Assembly (NCBI GenBank): GCA_021793405.1
Contig: JAJYSV010000020.1
Span: forward strand, 1-60,654
Direction: 5' to 3'
Source: Acidobacteriota bacterium
GTDB taxonomy: Bacteria; Acidobacteriota; Terriglobia; Terriglobales; Acidobacteriaceae
DNA: 60,654 bases
A program made the translations under genes and the position numbers. Below the pieces are notes generated by a model. It did no database searches. It saw only the letters and a program-made list of their open reading frames with translations, and was not told the DNA's origin. Below, piece by piece: positions 1 to 12,312 of this stretch (the first letter of the stretch is position 1; each line of letters starts with the position of its first letter).

Positions 1-102
1 GCTCCTTTTCTCGGCATTCGACTACGCCTGAACAACGCAGTTATGCCATAAAAACAGCGGCCTTTTGCTAATTATTTTTGCCCCCCGCATTTACTCATCG
101 AA

Positions 103-178
103 TAGCACCGTGAGAAATCGCGGCTAGTGTGGGATAGAACGAAGCCCTTGTTACAGTAACCGTGAAAATGCTCTAAAT
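103..178 (-). repeat. Dispersed 3' palindromic repeat, copy D (partial)
   Basis: Read on the minus strand this begins GAGCATTTTCACGGTTACTG and continues to a core resembling GGGCTTCGTTCTATCCCACA. It aligns with copies near 45.0, 47.9, 56.9 and 60.2 kb. It starts about 5 bases after the stop codon of the LytTR regulator, in that gene's orientation. The distal arm is degenerate. Positions 1-102 hold no gene I can support. Confidence 0.6.
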
Positions 179-183
179 CCCTG

Positions 184-1056
184 TCAAAGATTGAACAATT
201 CACGCAGCCGCTTCGTCTGGCCGCGACTCACGGGAATCTCGGTGTGGCGCCGATCGTCCATACGTAACTGATAGCTGGATTTGAACCAGGGCACGACTTC
301 CTGAATGCGATGAATATTCACGACGAAGGAGCGATGGGCGCGCCAGAAGAGTTGTGGGTCCAGTTGTTCGAGCAGATCCTCCAGCGTGCGACAATTCGAG
401 TGACCTTCGATGGAGTGAGTGGCAACGCTGATCGTGCCTTCTTCAATGGAGGCGAAGCAAATGTCCCGCTGCTCCACCAGCAGAAGTCGGCCGCCAACTC
501 GGAGAACAACTTTTGCGGCTGTGCTTTTGACAGGGGCCTGCTGCTGCTCCAGGAGCCGCACCAGAGCATCCAGCCGATCGTCGACTGCATTCGCCGCATG
601 GATCGATTCGCTCGACGCGTCCTTCAATGGAGGCAGCTTCGGCGAAGGACCTGCGGCGCCGGAAGAGGCCGCTGCGGCCTCGGCAAGTCTGCTCCTAACT
701 CTGTCGAGTGTCTGGCGCACCCGTCGCTCATCGAAGGGCTTCAGCAGGTAATCGACCGCATTCACCTCAAACGCGCGAACCGCGTATCGGTCAAATGCCG
801 TGGCGAAGACGATGTTCGGAAGCGGTAATTTCCGGCCCTTTTCGAGCAGCTTTTTGAGCACCGCAAAGCCGTCCAGCCCTGGCATCTGCACGTCGAGAAA
901 GACAACGTCCGGCTGATGCGCGCGCACCAGTTCCACCGCCTCCACGCCATTGCTTCCCTGGGCAACGATTTCTACATCATCGGATTTGCGGAGAAGGTAC
1001 TCCAACTCCTGGCGTGCCAGTTGTTCATCGTCGACGATGACAGCGCGGATCGTCAT
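184..1056 (-). CDS. LytTR-family response regulator
   Basis: Two-component response regulator of the LytR/AlgR class: an N-terminal receiver domain (about residues 4-120) and a C-terminal LytTR DNA-binding domain (about 185-290). The receiver shows the acidic pair in IVDDE, the phospho-acceptor Asp in VVFLDVQMPG (D55 from this start), the conserved T in FATAF and the K in LLKPF. The LytTR half shows FWRAHRSFVVN, typical of the fold. A low-complexity Ala/Ser/Pro linker joins the domains. I start at the ATG at 1056; a GTG four codons upstream (1068) is in frame. No cognate histidine kinase lies in the window, so the partner is unknown. Its stop is followed at once by repeat copy D. Confidence 0.92.
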   Translation of the reverse strand: MTIRAVIVDDEQLARQELEYLLRKSDDVEIVAQGSNGVEAVELVRAHQPDVVFLDVQMPGLDGFAVLKKLLEKGRKLPLPNIVFATAFDRYAVRAFEVNAVDYLLKPFDERRVRQTLDRVRSRLAEAAAASSGAAGPSPKLPPLKDASSESIHAANAVDDRLDALVRLLEQQQAPVKSTAAKVVLRVGGRLLLVEQRDICFASIEEGTISVATHSIEGHSNCRTLEDLLEQLDPQLFWRAHRSFVVNIHRIQEVVPWFKSSYQLRMDDRRHTEIPVSRGQTKRLRELFNL

Positions 1057-1213
1057 GCTTACGACCACTCTACATCAGAGAAAGATATTTCGAGCAATTC
1101 CACTCTGCTTGCAAGGTATCGGATTGTATCGCATCGACGCGCAGCGAAGAGTGCTCATACGCGTAACAGGCTTGCTGGATAAAACGGCGGACAGGCAGGA
1201 AATTGAGCGAAGC

Positions 1214-1747
1214 TCAAACACCGTAGGCGCGGAGGCGCGCCGGAGTGTTATCTTCGCTCAGATCATGTCCGCAGTTCGTGCAGTACAGGTCGGTGATACG
1301 GACGCTTTCATGGCAAACGCCGCAGTTTGGCGCTACCCGATACGCGCATTGCGGACAGTAGTTGAAATTGCTGTCCACGCGGGTTCCACAGCAAGGACAT
1401 TGCGATAGGATCGGCTGCCGCAACAGAAAGTAAATCACCGGACCAATGCCGCCCTGCAGGATGATGCACAGCAGAATCCAGAGCCATTTCCCCATATTTC
1501 GCCGCGGTGCATCCTCGCTGATGTATCCAATCATCAGCACGTACCCGGCAACCAGCGCGCCCCAGCTGGTCCCAAAGTAGATGTGCACCGGTAACGGCGC
1601 GTGCTGGTGATGCGGCTGTGGCATGACGAAGAAGAAAAGGTACTGGATGCCGATGAAGGCCACAAAGGCGAGCACGATGGACCAGCGGGGAATGAGTTTG
1701 AGCTCTTCGCTGACGGAAAACGACGAACTGGAATCGCCACGTGCCAT
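1214..1747 (-). CDS. Membrane protein with C-terminal double zinc ribbon
   Basis: 177 residues. About residues 22-110 contain three hydrophobic segments (SIVLAFVAFIGIQYLFFFVM, a WGALVAGYVLMIGYI stretch and WLWILLCIILQGGIGPVIYF). The C-terminal 60 residues contain four CxxC pairs (CPCC, CPQC, CGVC, CTNC), the pattern of a double zinc ribbon. The middle segment resembles the phospholipase-D-nuclease N-terminal membrane domain found in small integral proteins. Function is not known; such ribbons usually bind protein or nucleic acid. It is preceded by an intergenic gap of 128 bases and looks monocistronic. Confidence 0.75.
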   Translation of the reverse strand: MARGDSSSSFSVSEELKLIPRWSIVLAFVAFIGIQYLFFFVMPQPHHQHAPLPVHIYFGTSWGALVAGYVLMIGYISEDAPRRNMGKWLWILLCIILQGGIGPVIYFLLRQPILSQCPCCGTRVDSNFNYCPQCAYRVAPNCGVCHESVRITDLYCTNCGHDLSEDNTPARLRAYGV

Positions 1748-1875
1748 TTTGACTGAAAGCTACTTTCCCGGCCGGCAAGAAAATCGACGGGCTGCCGGCA
1801 ACCTGGCCAAACAATGAAACCTTAGGACATCTCGCTATGGAAATAAAGAAAATTCTGCAACGCAATTCAACTTTA

Positions 1876-2343
1876 TTACCGAACCATCGAGCCCAAACGG
1901 GAAGCCACCCGATGATCGATCTGGCGAACACCTCCTCGACGTGCATCCGCGCCTGCGCGGGTTCGCATGAAAACCAGAACCAAAGCCATCAGCGTGACTG
2001 GAAACAGACATCCGATCAGATAGGCAAACTGCATTTCGGACTCGCTCTCCAGATGCACGAGACTCCAAACCACCGGCGTCAGTACCAGCAGCAGCAGGGA
2101 GAATCCTAGGATCGTCAACCCGACGCTGTGGCGTAAGCGCTGGCGCCGTTCGACCATTTCCATCGCCCGCTCGCGCACGCAGCGCTGGACGTGACACACC
2201 ATGCCGCGGTCGGCAACGCCTCCGACGGTCAGCAGAGCGGCGGCAAAATCCTGCTCCTGCAATGGGGAGATTTCCTGCACGCCGCTGCGGTCGGCTTCGC
2301 GCTGCGATACTCTCAGGTGGGCATCGGCTTCGATATGTTTCAT
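1876..2343 (-). CDS. Small membrane protein coupled to ECF sigma factor
   Basis: 155 residues from the ATG at 2343, which overlaps the stop codon of the sigma-factor gene as ATGA, so translational coupling is likely. The N-terminal 70 residues are charged and include a possible helical region with Cys (MVCHVQRCVRERAMEMVERR). Two hydrophobic segments follow (VGLTILGFSLLLLVLTPVVW and MQFAYLIGCLFPVTLMALVL). Position and topology suggest an anti-sigma or sigma-modulating membrane protein, but the classical HxxxCxxC zinc anti-sigma motif is absent, so this role is inferred from context only. An upstream in-frame ATG at 2361 would lie inside the sigma gene. Confidence 0.7.
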   Translation of the reverse strand: MKHIEADAHLRVSQREADRSGVQEISPLQEQDFAAALLTVGGVADRGMVCHVQRCVRERAMEMVERRQRLRHSVGLTILGFSLLLLVLTPVVWSLVHLESESEMQFAYLIGCLFPVTLMALVLVFMRTRAGADARRGGVRQIDHRVASRLGSMVR

Positions 2344-3047
2344 GATGGCCGCGCCTCGCAATTTGTCCCGCGATAGGATTCCAGCACTGGCTTCAGGGCC
2401 GCCATTCCGCGATATAGGCGAGACTTGACGGTGGAAAGCGGCGCGCTACTGACCTGGGCAATTTCCTCCAGGGACATTTCTTCATGGAAGCGCAGCACGA
2501 GCACTTCGCGATATAAGGGGTGCAGCGCCAGCAATGCGTGGCCGACGCGGGCGGCTTGCTCTCCCGATTGAAAATGGTCGAACGGCGAAGGTATATCGGC
2601 GGCGATTTCCAGGGGTCGGTCTTTGTCTGGGTCTGTCGCTTCATCCAGGCTGACTGTCGTGCGCTTCCGGGTTTGATCGATCATCAGATTGCGGGCAATC
2701 GCGAACATCCATGTCTCAAACCGGGAGCGCCCGCTGTATTGCGATCCACGCTCCAACACACGCAGCCAAGTTTCCTGAAACAAGTCCTGCGCCAGATCGC
2801 GGCTGCCGGTCAAAAAAAGCAGATAGCGAAACAGCCGGTGTTGGTAGAGCTCAATCAATTGCTCCATCTTTTCCGGATCATGACGGCGTAGCGCGGCCAC
2901 AATTTCGGCATTCGCGGTGAGCGATTGTTCGGTCTGGGTCAGCGAAGCTGTGCGAGTAGCTACCATGGTCTCTTTGCTAGAGACGCCGGTGGGTGTCAGA
3001 AAGACGCGCAAGGAGTTGAAATTTTCTTTGAGCCACATCTTCGCCAT
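2340..3047 (-). CDS. ECF-subfamily RNA polymerase sigma factor
   Basis: About 235 residues with sigma-70 region 2 (roughly 60-130: LYQHRLFRYLLFLTGSRD, DLFQETWLRVLE, FETWMFAIARNLMIDQTRK) and region 4 (about 170-225: LLALHPLYREVLVLRFHEEM, SLEEIAQVSSAPLSTVKSRL). These are hallmarks of extracytoplasmic-function sigma factors. The open frame extends upstream into the divergent rlmB gene. I place the start at the ATG at 3047, which has AAGGA eight bases upstream; an ATG at 3053 and one at 2966 are alternatives. The next gene overlaps by ATGA and encodes a membrane protein, a typical sigma/modulator layout. Target promoters are not identified. Confidence 0.88.
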   Translation of the reverse strand: MAKMWLKENFNSLRVFLTPTGVSSKETMVATRTASLTQTEQSLTANAEIVAALRRHDPEKMEQLIELYQHRLFRYLLFLTGSRDLAQDLFQETWLRVLERGSQYSGRSRFETWMFAIARNLMIDQTRKRTTVSLDEATDPDKDRPLEIAADIPSPFDHFQSGEQAARVGHALLALHPLYREVLVLRFHEEMSLEEIAQVSSAPLSTVKSRLYRGMAALKPVLESYRGTNCEARPS

Positions 3048-3164
3048 TGTCATTATCCTTGCACGATTGGGCGGCTGGATGTTGAAAATTTCATTTTGCG
3101 CCATGCCGACTGGGGCGAAGATGTGGCGAAATGGGCGCTCGCCTAACGGTACACTACAAAAACT

Positions 3165-3968
3165 ATGCAACTGTTGTATGGATTGCATCCGGTGGAGGAG
3201 GCCATTCGCTCGGGCAACCGCCGCTTGGAATCCGTCTCGATCGCTCGGCAGCGCCAGGATGCGCGCCTCAAGAACATCGTTGACATGTGCCACGCCGCAG
3301 GGATACCAGTGCGGCTGGAATCCAGGGAAGGGTTGACACGCCTGGCTCACACCGACGCTCATCAGGGCGTGGTCGCCATGGTGGCCGAACGTGGATATTC
3401 CTCGCTCCAGGAGCTTTCGCAGCCCCGTGGCCCGCACCTGTTTTTATTGGCGCTGGATGGGGTCGAAGACCCTCACAACCTTGGTGCGTTGCTCCGAACA
3501 GCGGACGGCGCGGGGGTGGATGGGGTGATCCTGCCGGAGCGGCGGGCAGCCGGAGTGAATGCCACCGTCGTGAAGACCTCGGCGGGTGCTGCGGAGCATG
3601 TTCGCATTGCGCGCGTCACCAATCTGGTGCGCGCTTTGGAAGAATTGAAACGAGACAACGTCTGGTGCGTTGGGCTGGAGGAACGCGGCACGATGAACTA
3701 TGACGCTTTCGACTACCGCTGCAACTTCGTGCTGGTTCTAGGCGGCGAAGGCGGCGGACTGCATGAGCTTACCCGGCGCACCTGCGATCATCTGCTACGG
3801 ATTCCCATGGCGGGTCAAGTTTCGTCACTGAATGTATCCGTTGCTGGAGCCATCGTGATGTACGAGGCGGCGCGCCAACGACGTGCGGCGTCTGGATTGC
3901 CGGTCACCGACGAGTCCACTTCAGTGGCGTCTCGATCCGGACGACCGCTCAAGGGACTGGGTTCATGA
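3165..3968 (+). CDS. rlmB: 23S rRNA 2'-O-ribose methyltransferase (TrmH/RlmB family)
   Basis: SPOUT-class RNA methyltransferase that uses S-adenosylmethionine. The N-terminal substrate-binding domain begins LYGLHPVEEAIRSG, typical of RlmB, which methylates G2251 in the peptidyl-transferase loop of 23S rRNA. The catalytic domain carries the three SPOUT motifs: LDGVEDPHNLGALLRTADG (motif 1), FVLVLGGEGGGLHELTRR (motif 2) and IPMAGQVSSLNVSVAGAIVM (motif 3, the knotted SAM site). At 267 residues it is of family length. It is divergent from the sigma-factor gene (117-bp gap). Its stop overlaps the start of the next gene as ATGA, so the two are probably co-translated. RlmB is the best guess within the family; the exact target base cannot be read from sequence. 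Confidence 0.88.
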   Translation: MQLLYGLHPVEEAIRSGNRRLESVSIARQRQDARLKNIVDMCHAAGIPVRLESREGLTRLAHTDAHQGVVAMVAERGYSSLQELSQPRGPHLFLLALDGVEDPHNLGALLRTADGAGVDGVILPERRAAGVNATVVKTSAGAAEHVRIARVTNLVRALEELKRDNVWCVGLEERGTMNYDAFDYRCNFVLVLGGEGGGLHELTRRTCDHLLRIPMAGQVSSLNVSVAGAIVMYEAARQRRAASGLPVTDESTSVASRSGRPLKGLGS

Positions 3969-5986
3969 ATTCTCGGTTGTATGTGTCAGGTTTCTTTCTT
4001 TTGTTGTTCGCAGTCGGCAGTGCGCTGGGGCAACAGGCTGTTCCGCCCACTCACAACAAACCCTCCTCCAGCGGTGGCCAGGTCATATTTTCTCGGGGAG
4101 AAGACAGTCCAAATTCCGCGGAAAACGCTACGGGAAATCCTTACACTCAGCAACCTGTGTCTTCGCCAAATGCGCCGCAAAGGGCCGCGCTGGTTAGCGA
4201 CGCCGAGCGTACCGCGCTCACGTACAGTTCGTATAACTTTGAAGTGCATCTGGAGCCGACTCAGCTCTCGATCGCCATTCAAGCACGTCTGAAGGCCAAC
4301 AACAGCAGCGATAAATCTCTGGACCGGATCGCGCTGCAACTTTCCTCCTCGCTCCACTGGTATTCCATTCAGGTGGATGGCAGGCCGGTGAAGTTTCAAA
4401 CCGAGACGGTCGAGAGCGACATCGACCACACGGGTGCGCTCACTGAGGCCGTTGTCACGCTGGCCACGCCGCTCGCGCCAGGAGCCGCGATTGAGATGAA
4501 TGTCATCTACTCAGGCACAATGCCACAGTCGGGGCAGCGGTTGCTGCGCCTGGGTGCGCCGGCCAACATCGCCGCATCCTCCGAATGGGATTCGGTCGGC
4601 ACAGACTTCACCGCGCTTCGCGGCTTCGGCAACGCGATCTGGTTTCCGGTCTCTACGGCTCCGGTGCTGCTCGGCCAGGGATCGGAGATGTTCGATTCCG
4701 TGGGTAAGTGGAAACTGCGCCAATCCGATGCCCATGTTGCCATGCATGTATTGGTCGAATATCTGGATGTGAAACCGAGCGTCGCCATTCTCAATGGCTG
4801 CGTGGTTCAGCCGGACGGCGCGTTGTACGAACAACCTGCTCCTTCGCGAGTCTCGCCATCCCCCGCGAAAGCGCCAGCCCCAAGTAGGCAATCGGCGATG
4901 GCCCAACGCCCTGCTTCTGCCGCGCCGCCCGAAACCATGGCCGGCAATTCTGTCCTGCAGGTCGCCTCCTTTACTCTCCCATCGACCCGGCTCGGCTTCT
5001 CTCCACTCAGCTTGTTTGTGATCCATGCGGGCCACCGGGATATTCCTGGGTTGGACATTTACTCGCGGGTTGGCAATGAAGCGGCTGCCGCGACATATCA
5101 AAACGTGTTCCAGCAGACTCGTCCGCTGGTCGAACAATGGCTGGGTCCGCGTCCCAGGCGTCCGGTGGTGTTGGTCGATCTACCGGACGCCGATGACCTG
5201 CCGTTCGAGGAGCGGAACATACTTTTCCTTCCGCTAAAAACCGGCGCGGCAAACGACAGCGTGGGTCCAGTTATGGCGCACATGCTCGGCCACTCGTATT
5301 TTCAATCGTCGCGCGTTTGGCTAAATGAAGGCGTAGCGCAATTCATGACGCTGCTGTGGATCGAGCAGCGTGCCGGCTTCGCCACGACCATGGCGCAAAT
5401 GGATTCTCGCCGCGCCGCGCTCGCGATCGCCGAAACTTCAGATCCGGGCGTCGATCCCGGGCAGAGCCTGATCGAGCCCTGGAGCGACATTTACTACCGC
5501 GACAAGGCCGCCAATGTCATATGGATGCTGCGCAATATCGTTGGAGATGAGGCCCTGGCCAAAGTGCTTCAAGCCTACGTTCCGGCGAACGACCATGAAC
5601 CCAGTTATTTCCAGGAATTGCTTCAGAAGGTCTCCAGGAAAGATCTGGAATGGTTTTTCGATGACTGGGTATATCGCGACCGCGGATTGCCCGACCTGCA
5701 CGTCGTCAGCGCCTATTCGCGCCCGATCCTGAGCAGGAACGGCACCAGCAAAAGTTATCTCGTCTCGGTCGATGTTCAGAACAACAGCTTTTGTTCCGCG
5801 CAAGTGCCCATCACGGTGGAGTCCGCATCGAGTACTCAGACACGAGAACTGCTCGTCCCATCCCACTCCAGCGCCTCGATGCGTGTTTTGATCGACGGCA
5901 AACCGTCGCAGGCGGTTGTGAACGACGGCAGCGTGCCGGAAGTCCAAACCAGCAGCCACGAGCAGGCCGTTCTTCCTGCTCAGTAG
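3965..5986 (+). CDS. Secreted M1-peptidase-like protein with altered zinc motif
   Basis: 673 residues with a signal peptide (hydrophobic stretch LYVSGFFLLLFAVGSALG, likely cleavage near residue 20). The N-terminal half has the beta-rich YSSYNFEVHLEP region of M1 aminopeptidases. Residues about 280-320 are a Pro/Ala/Ser linker. The C-terminal half holds the gluzincin-like core HMLGH (439-443) followed by WLNEGVAQFM. In active M1 enzymes the motif is HExxH with a second Glu 18 residues on. Here the catalytic Glu is Met and the second Glu (E455) is only 11 residues after the second His. Hydrolytic activity is therefore doubtful; it may be a non-catalytic binding protein, or a family with different catalysis. 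It overlaps rlmB by four bases. Confidence 0.75.
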   Translation: MNSRLYVSGFFLLLFAVGSALGQQAVPPTHNKPSSSGGQVIFSRGEDSPNSAENATGNPYTQQPVSSPNAPQRAALVSDAERTALTYSSYNFEVHLEPTQLSIAIQARLKANNSSDKSLDRIALQLSSSLHWYSIQVDGRPVKFQTETVESDIDHTGALTEAVVTLATPLAPGAAIEMNVIYSGTMPQSGQRLLRLGAPANIAASSEWDSVGTDFTALRGFGNAIWFPVSTAPVLLGQGSEMFDSVGKWKLRQSDAHVAMHVLVEYLDVKPSVAILNGCVVQPDGALYEQPAPSRVSPSPAKAPAPSRQSAMAQRPASAAPPETMAGNSVLQVASFTLPSTRLGFSPLSLFVIHAGHRDIPGLDIYSRVGNEAAAATYQNVFQQTRPLVEQWLGPRPRRPVVLVDLPDADDLPFEERNILFLPLKTGAANDSVGPVMAHMLGHSYFQSSRVWLNEGVAQFMTLLWIEQRAGFATTMAQMDSRRAALAIAETSDPGVDPGQSLIEPWSDIYYRDKAANVIWMLRNIVGDEALAKVLQAYVPANDHEPSYFQELLQKVSRKDLEWFFDDWVYRDRGLPDLHVVSAYSRPILSRNGTSKSYLVSVDVQNNSFCSAQVPITVESASSTQTRELLVPSHSSASMRVLIDGKPSQAVVNDGSVPEVQTSSHEQAVLPAQ

Positions 5987-6054
5987 CCGCACACCATAGA
6001 CCACTCCGCCTCATGCGTGTGGGGTGGTACGCCAGTCAGCAATCTATAAGAGAA

Positions 6055-6594
6055 TCAGGCCGCGCGTGCGCCGATGTTGCGATGCTGCCATTCGTCTGCC
6101 AACCGGCGCGCCACGGCGGGTACGCCGAAGACGGCGCTTGTCAGCAGCGTTGTTGCCAGCACGTCATTCCGATAGAAGGCAAGTCCGGCCGCATAGCAGG
6201 TTGCTAGGCCGCCCACCGTGTGTGGGTAGACAACCGAACCAGCCCAGACTGCAAAATTGCTCGCCAGAAAAAACGATGTGGAAGAGGAGAGCGCTGCACC
6301 CACGACACGGCCAGCATTCGCCCGTTTCCGCAGAAAGGCATAGCCCATCCAGCAAGCGCCCAGATACCAGGCCCAAGTGACCAGATAATCCTGTATGTGG
6401 AATGGATAGCTGTAGGCGAAGACGGTCAAATAGTAATCCGCCGCCGCCAGCGCCAGTACCGGCAGAATGAACAGTTTCGGCGAGCGGCGCGCGCCAAATA
6501 CCAGCAGCGAAGCGCCAACCGCCGTAAAGCCGAACCACGGATGTGGCAGGATGCGGCTGAAAATCGCCATCAAAACGAAGAAATAACTGAACAT
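6055..6594 (-). CDS. DUF6580-like integral membrane protein
   Basis: 179 residues, strongly hydrophobic, about five to six membrane segments. It begins MFSYFFVLMAIFSRILPHPW and includes a GFTAVGASLLVFGAR stretch typical of DUF6580, a family that resembles substrate-binding (S) components of ECF vitamin transporters. A Shine-Dalgarno-like GAGGA lies 5 bases before the ATG. No ECF ATPase or T component lies nearby, so any transport role is inferred. It is convergent with the M1-like gene (gap 68 bases). The 171 bases upstream hold no other gene. Confidence 0.7.
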   Translation of the reverse strand: MFSYFFVLMAIFSRILPHPWFGFTAVGASLLVFGARRSPKLFILPVLALAAADYYLTVFAYSYPFHIQDYLVTWAWYLGACWMGYAFLRKRANAGRVVGAALSSSTSFFLASNFAVWAGSVVYPHTVGGLATCYAAGLAFYRNDVLATTLLTSAVFGVPAVARRLADEWQHRNIGARAA

Positions 6595-6765
6595 TCAGGT
6601 CCTCTTACTACGGAAATGCGGAAAGCCTTGCAGGTTTCCGGTTGGAGATTTCATTGTTTCCGCCTATTGAGATGAGGTCAAGGCAATTTTGACAAGGTCA
6701 ACATAAGTTTTTGCTGGGATAACAAATTCCCGCCCTGTAGACCCTCACCCCAAACTGCCGGCGAG

Positions 6766-9976
<3,211 letters not shown>

Positions 9977-10075
9977 AGTTTCGTCCCAGACTCGCTGGAG
10001 CGCCGCGGATCGGGCGTTTTTCGTCACACCGCGCACCATTGCGTTTCTGCCGCTTCCAACAATGCGTGAAGGAGT

Positions 10076-11401
10076 TCAATTCTGCGGCTCCGCCGTCGCA
10101 GCTTCCTGTTCCATTCCCATCAATTCGTTTTCACTCAGCCGGTTGACTTTGCGCAGCGATGGAAACAACAGCGTCCATATCCCGGTGACCGCAATCGCAC
10201 CGATGCCGCCAACCACCACCGCCGGCACCGCACCCCACCATTGCGCGGTCACGCCGCTTTCAAAGCTTCCAAACTCATTGCTGGCTCCAATGAACAGGGC
10301 ATTCACGGCGCTCACGCGCCCTCGCATTGCCTGCGGAGTGGCGAGCTGCAACATGGAGGCCCGCACAATGACGCTGACCATGTCCGACGCCCCCACGACA
10401 AACAAGGCTGCCAGCGATAGCGCCATGTTGCGCGAAAGCCCGAACACGATCGTCGCCGCGCCAAACAACACCACGGAAAACAACATGCGAACTCCCGCAT
10501 GACGATTCATCGGCCGCCAGGTCATCAGAACGGAGACCATCAGTGCCCCTAGCGCAGGCGCAGCGCGCAAAATTCCCAGGCCGCTCGGACCGGAATGCAG
10601 AATGTTCTCAGCGAAGATTGGCAGCAGGGCGACTGCTCCGCCCAGCAGTACCGCAAACAGATCCAGCGTGGTCACACCCAGAAGCAGCTTTTTGTGCCAC
10701 ATGTAGCGGAACCCCGCGAGCAGCGTGTCGACCGAGATCGCCCGCTGTTCCTGTCGCCCCGGACGGACCGATAGAGAAGCCAACAGAAGCAGAAACACAA
10801 TCAGCGTGGAGAATGTGAATGCATACACGATGGCGCCTCCAGCCATATGAGTGCCGAGTGGTTCCGGCAGCCAGCGCGCTAGCGGCAGAGTGAACAGCAG
10901 ACCGCCCAGCGCGGGGCCGACAAAGTTCGCTAATTGGAAGATCGATGCGCCCCACGAGACGGCGTTGACAAAATTGTCCTTCGGGACCAGATGCGGCAGC
11001 AGGGCCGAACTCGCCGGCCCGCTGAACGCCCTGCCCGTGCCGATCAGGAACAGCACGGCAAACAAAGCAGCGGCATGTTGGGTGCCGGTCCATGACAAGT
11101 AAAACAAAGTTCCGGTGCAAAGGCATTGCAGAGAGTAGCAAACCAGAATCACGTTCCTGCGGTCGTAGCGGTCCGCGGTGTGTCCGCTGATGAGCAAAAA
11201 TAAAACGCCCGGCAGGAACAATGCCAGGCCCGCGTACCCAAGATCGATGGCTCGATGAGTAATGGCGTAAATCTGCCATGCGACTGCCACGGCCTGAGCC
11301 TCCGCGCCAATGATGACCAGCAAACGCGCTAGCTGATAATGGCGAAAGTCGCGGGAGGCAAATGCAGCGGCGGCTCGGGGAGGGTCGTGCGAAATCGGCA
11401 T
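10076..11401 (-). CDS. MFS exporter, EntS-like (MFS_3)
   Basis: About 441 residues with roughly 12 membrane segments. The first transmembrane stretch follows ASRDFRHYQLARLLVIIG, the typical start of the EntS/MFS_3 group (enterobactin exporter and relatives). The family loop motif appears as SGHTADRYDRRNVI between helices 2 and 3. Substrate unknown: no siderophore genes lie nearby, so drug or metabolite export are equally possible. An ATG at 11476 would add 25 residues; I prefer 11401 because the extra stretch is polar and unlike the family, although neither start has a well-spaced ribosome site. Confidence 0.8.
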   Translation of the reverse strand: MPISHDPPRAAAAFASRDFRHYQLARLLVIIGAEAQAVAVAWQIYAITHRAIDLGYAGLALFLPGVLFLLISGHTADRYDRRNVILVCYSLQCLCTGTLFYLSWTGTQHAAALFAVLFLIGTGRAFSGPASSALLPHLVPKDNFVNAVSWGASIFQLANFVGPALGGLLFTLPLARWLPEPLGTHMAGGAIVYAFTFSTLIVFLLLLASLSVRPGRQEQRAISVDTLLAGFRYMWHKKLLLGVTTLDLFAVLLGGAVALLPIFAENILHSGPSGLGILRAAPALGALMVSVLMTWRPMNRHAGVRMLFSVVLFGAATIVFGLSRNMALSLAALFVVGASDMVSVIVRASMLQLATPQAMRGRVSAVNALFIGASNEFGSFESGVTAQWWGAVPAVVVGGIGAIAVTGIWTLLFPSLRKVNRLSENELMGMEQEAATAEPQN

Positions 11402-11679
11402 TCCTTCTATCGTGTCATAGTTTCCTGACGTTATGTCTTCCAAACGATTTGGATCTCGCCGCCGCCCAGGATGCATCGAATTGGACTTCTGACATTGGAC
11501 GCTTCCCGCCGGGCATTAGCTCCGCATATCTGCATGGCGTGATACGCGATTCAGATCGGTCGTGAAGCGATAACGTATCAAAAAAAAAACGGGGAGTTTC
11601 ACGTTTCTTGGGTGAGAACTACGCGGGGATATACTGGTCCGGCGAAGAGTAGCAAAATCAAAAGTTTAAGGAGATTCAA

Positions 11680-12309
11680 GTGGAATTGAGAGAATCACTG
11701 GCAATACTCCCAAATTGCTCGCTCCCGATCAGGGTTACGATGTCAGGCAGAAGATTGTGTGCGGGTGGCGCGGCTGCGGTAGCCGTGTTGGCAGCTTTCA
11801 TTCTGCTCTCTGGGTCGGCGTGTGCCCAATCGGCGCAGACCCAGACCCTGCCAATACCCGGCTACGCGGCGAGAGATATGCCCGGCGTCAAAGCACTGCC
11901 GGATCCGACAATGACCTATAAGGTTGTTTTCGACATCGGCAAGGCAGCCGCAAAACCTGACGACGTCAATCCAGGCCTCACCACTGTCGCCCGGTATGTC
12001 AATACGCTTGCCAAATATGGCGTCCCATCGGACCACCGCGACATCGTAGTTGTGTTCCACCAGGGTGGAACCGAGATCATCCTGAATAACGACGCCTTCA
12101 AGGCGCGCAACAATGGCTTGGCGAACCCGAATATCGCTCTCATCCAAAGCCTGAAGAAGGCGGGCGTAGACTTTCGCGTTTGCGGCCAGGCGGTGTTGGG
12201 AAAGAAGATCGACCCGAAGACCATCCAACCGGAAATTGAGCTCGATCTCTGGGCCCTAACGACGATCATCGATCTCCAGCTCCGCGGCTACGTTCACGTG
12301 AGCCTCTAG
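11680..12309 (+). CDS. Exported DsrE-family protein
   Basis: 209 residues starting at GTG 11680, fixed by a strong TAAGGAG seven bases upstream. Residues about 24-50 form a signal peptide (GRRLCAGGAAAVAVLAAFIL then SGSACAQS, likely cleavage after ACA). The mature part matches the DsrE/DsrF-like fold (COG1416 type): TYKVVFDIGKAAAKP, VARYVNTLAKYGVP, DIVVVFHQGGTEIILN and VDFRVCGQAV, where the Cys occupies the place used for sulfur or thiol chemistry in DsrE proteins. Periplasmic location is implied by the signal. Function unknown: sulfur-carrier or redox roles are guesses from the fold. It is convergent with uxaB, with stops 3 bases apart. Confidence 0.78.
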   Translation: MELRESLAILPNCSLPIRVTMSGRRLCAGGAAAVAVLAAFILLSGSACAQSAQTQTLPIPGYAARDMPGVKALPDPTMTYKVVFDIGKAAAKPDDVNPGLTTVARYVNTLAKYGVPSDHRDIVVVFHQGGTEIILNNDAFKARNNGLANPNIALIQSLKKAGVDFRVCGQAVLGKKIDPKTIQPEIELDLWALTTIIDLQLRGYVHVSL

Positions 12310-12312
12310 GCT

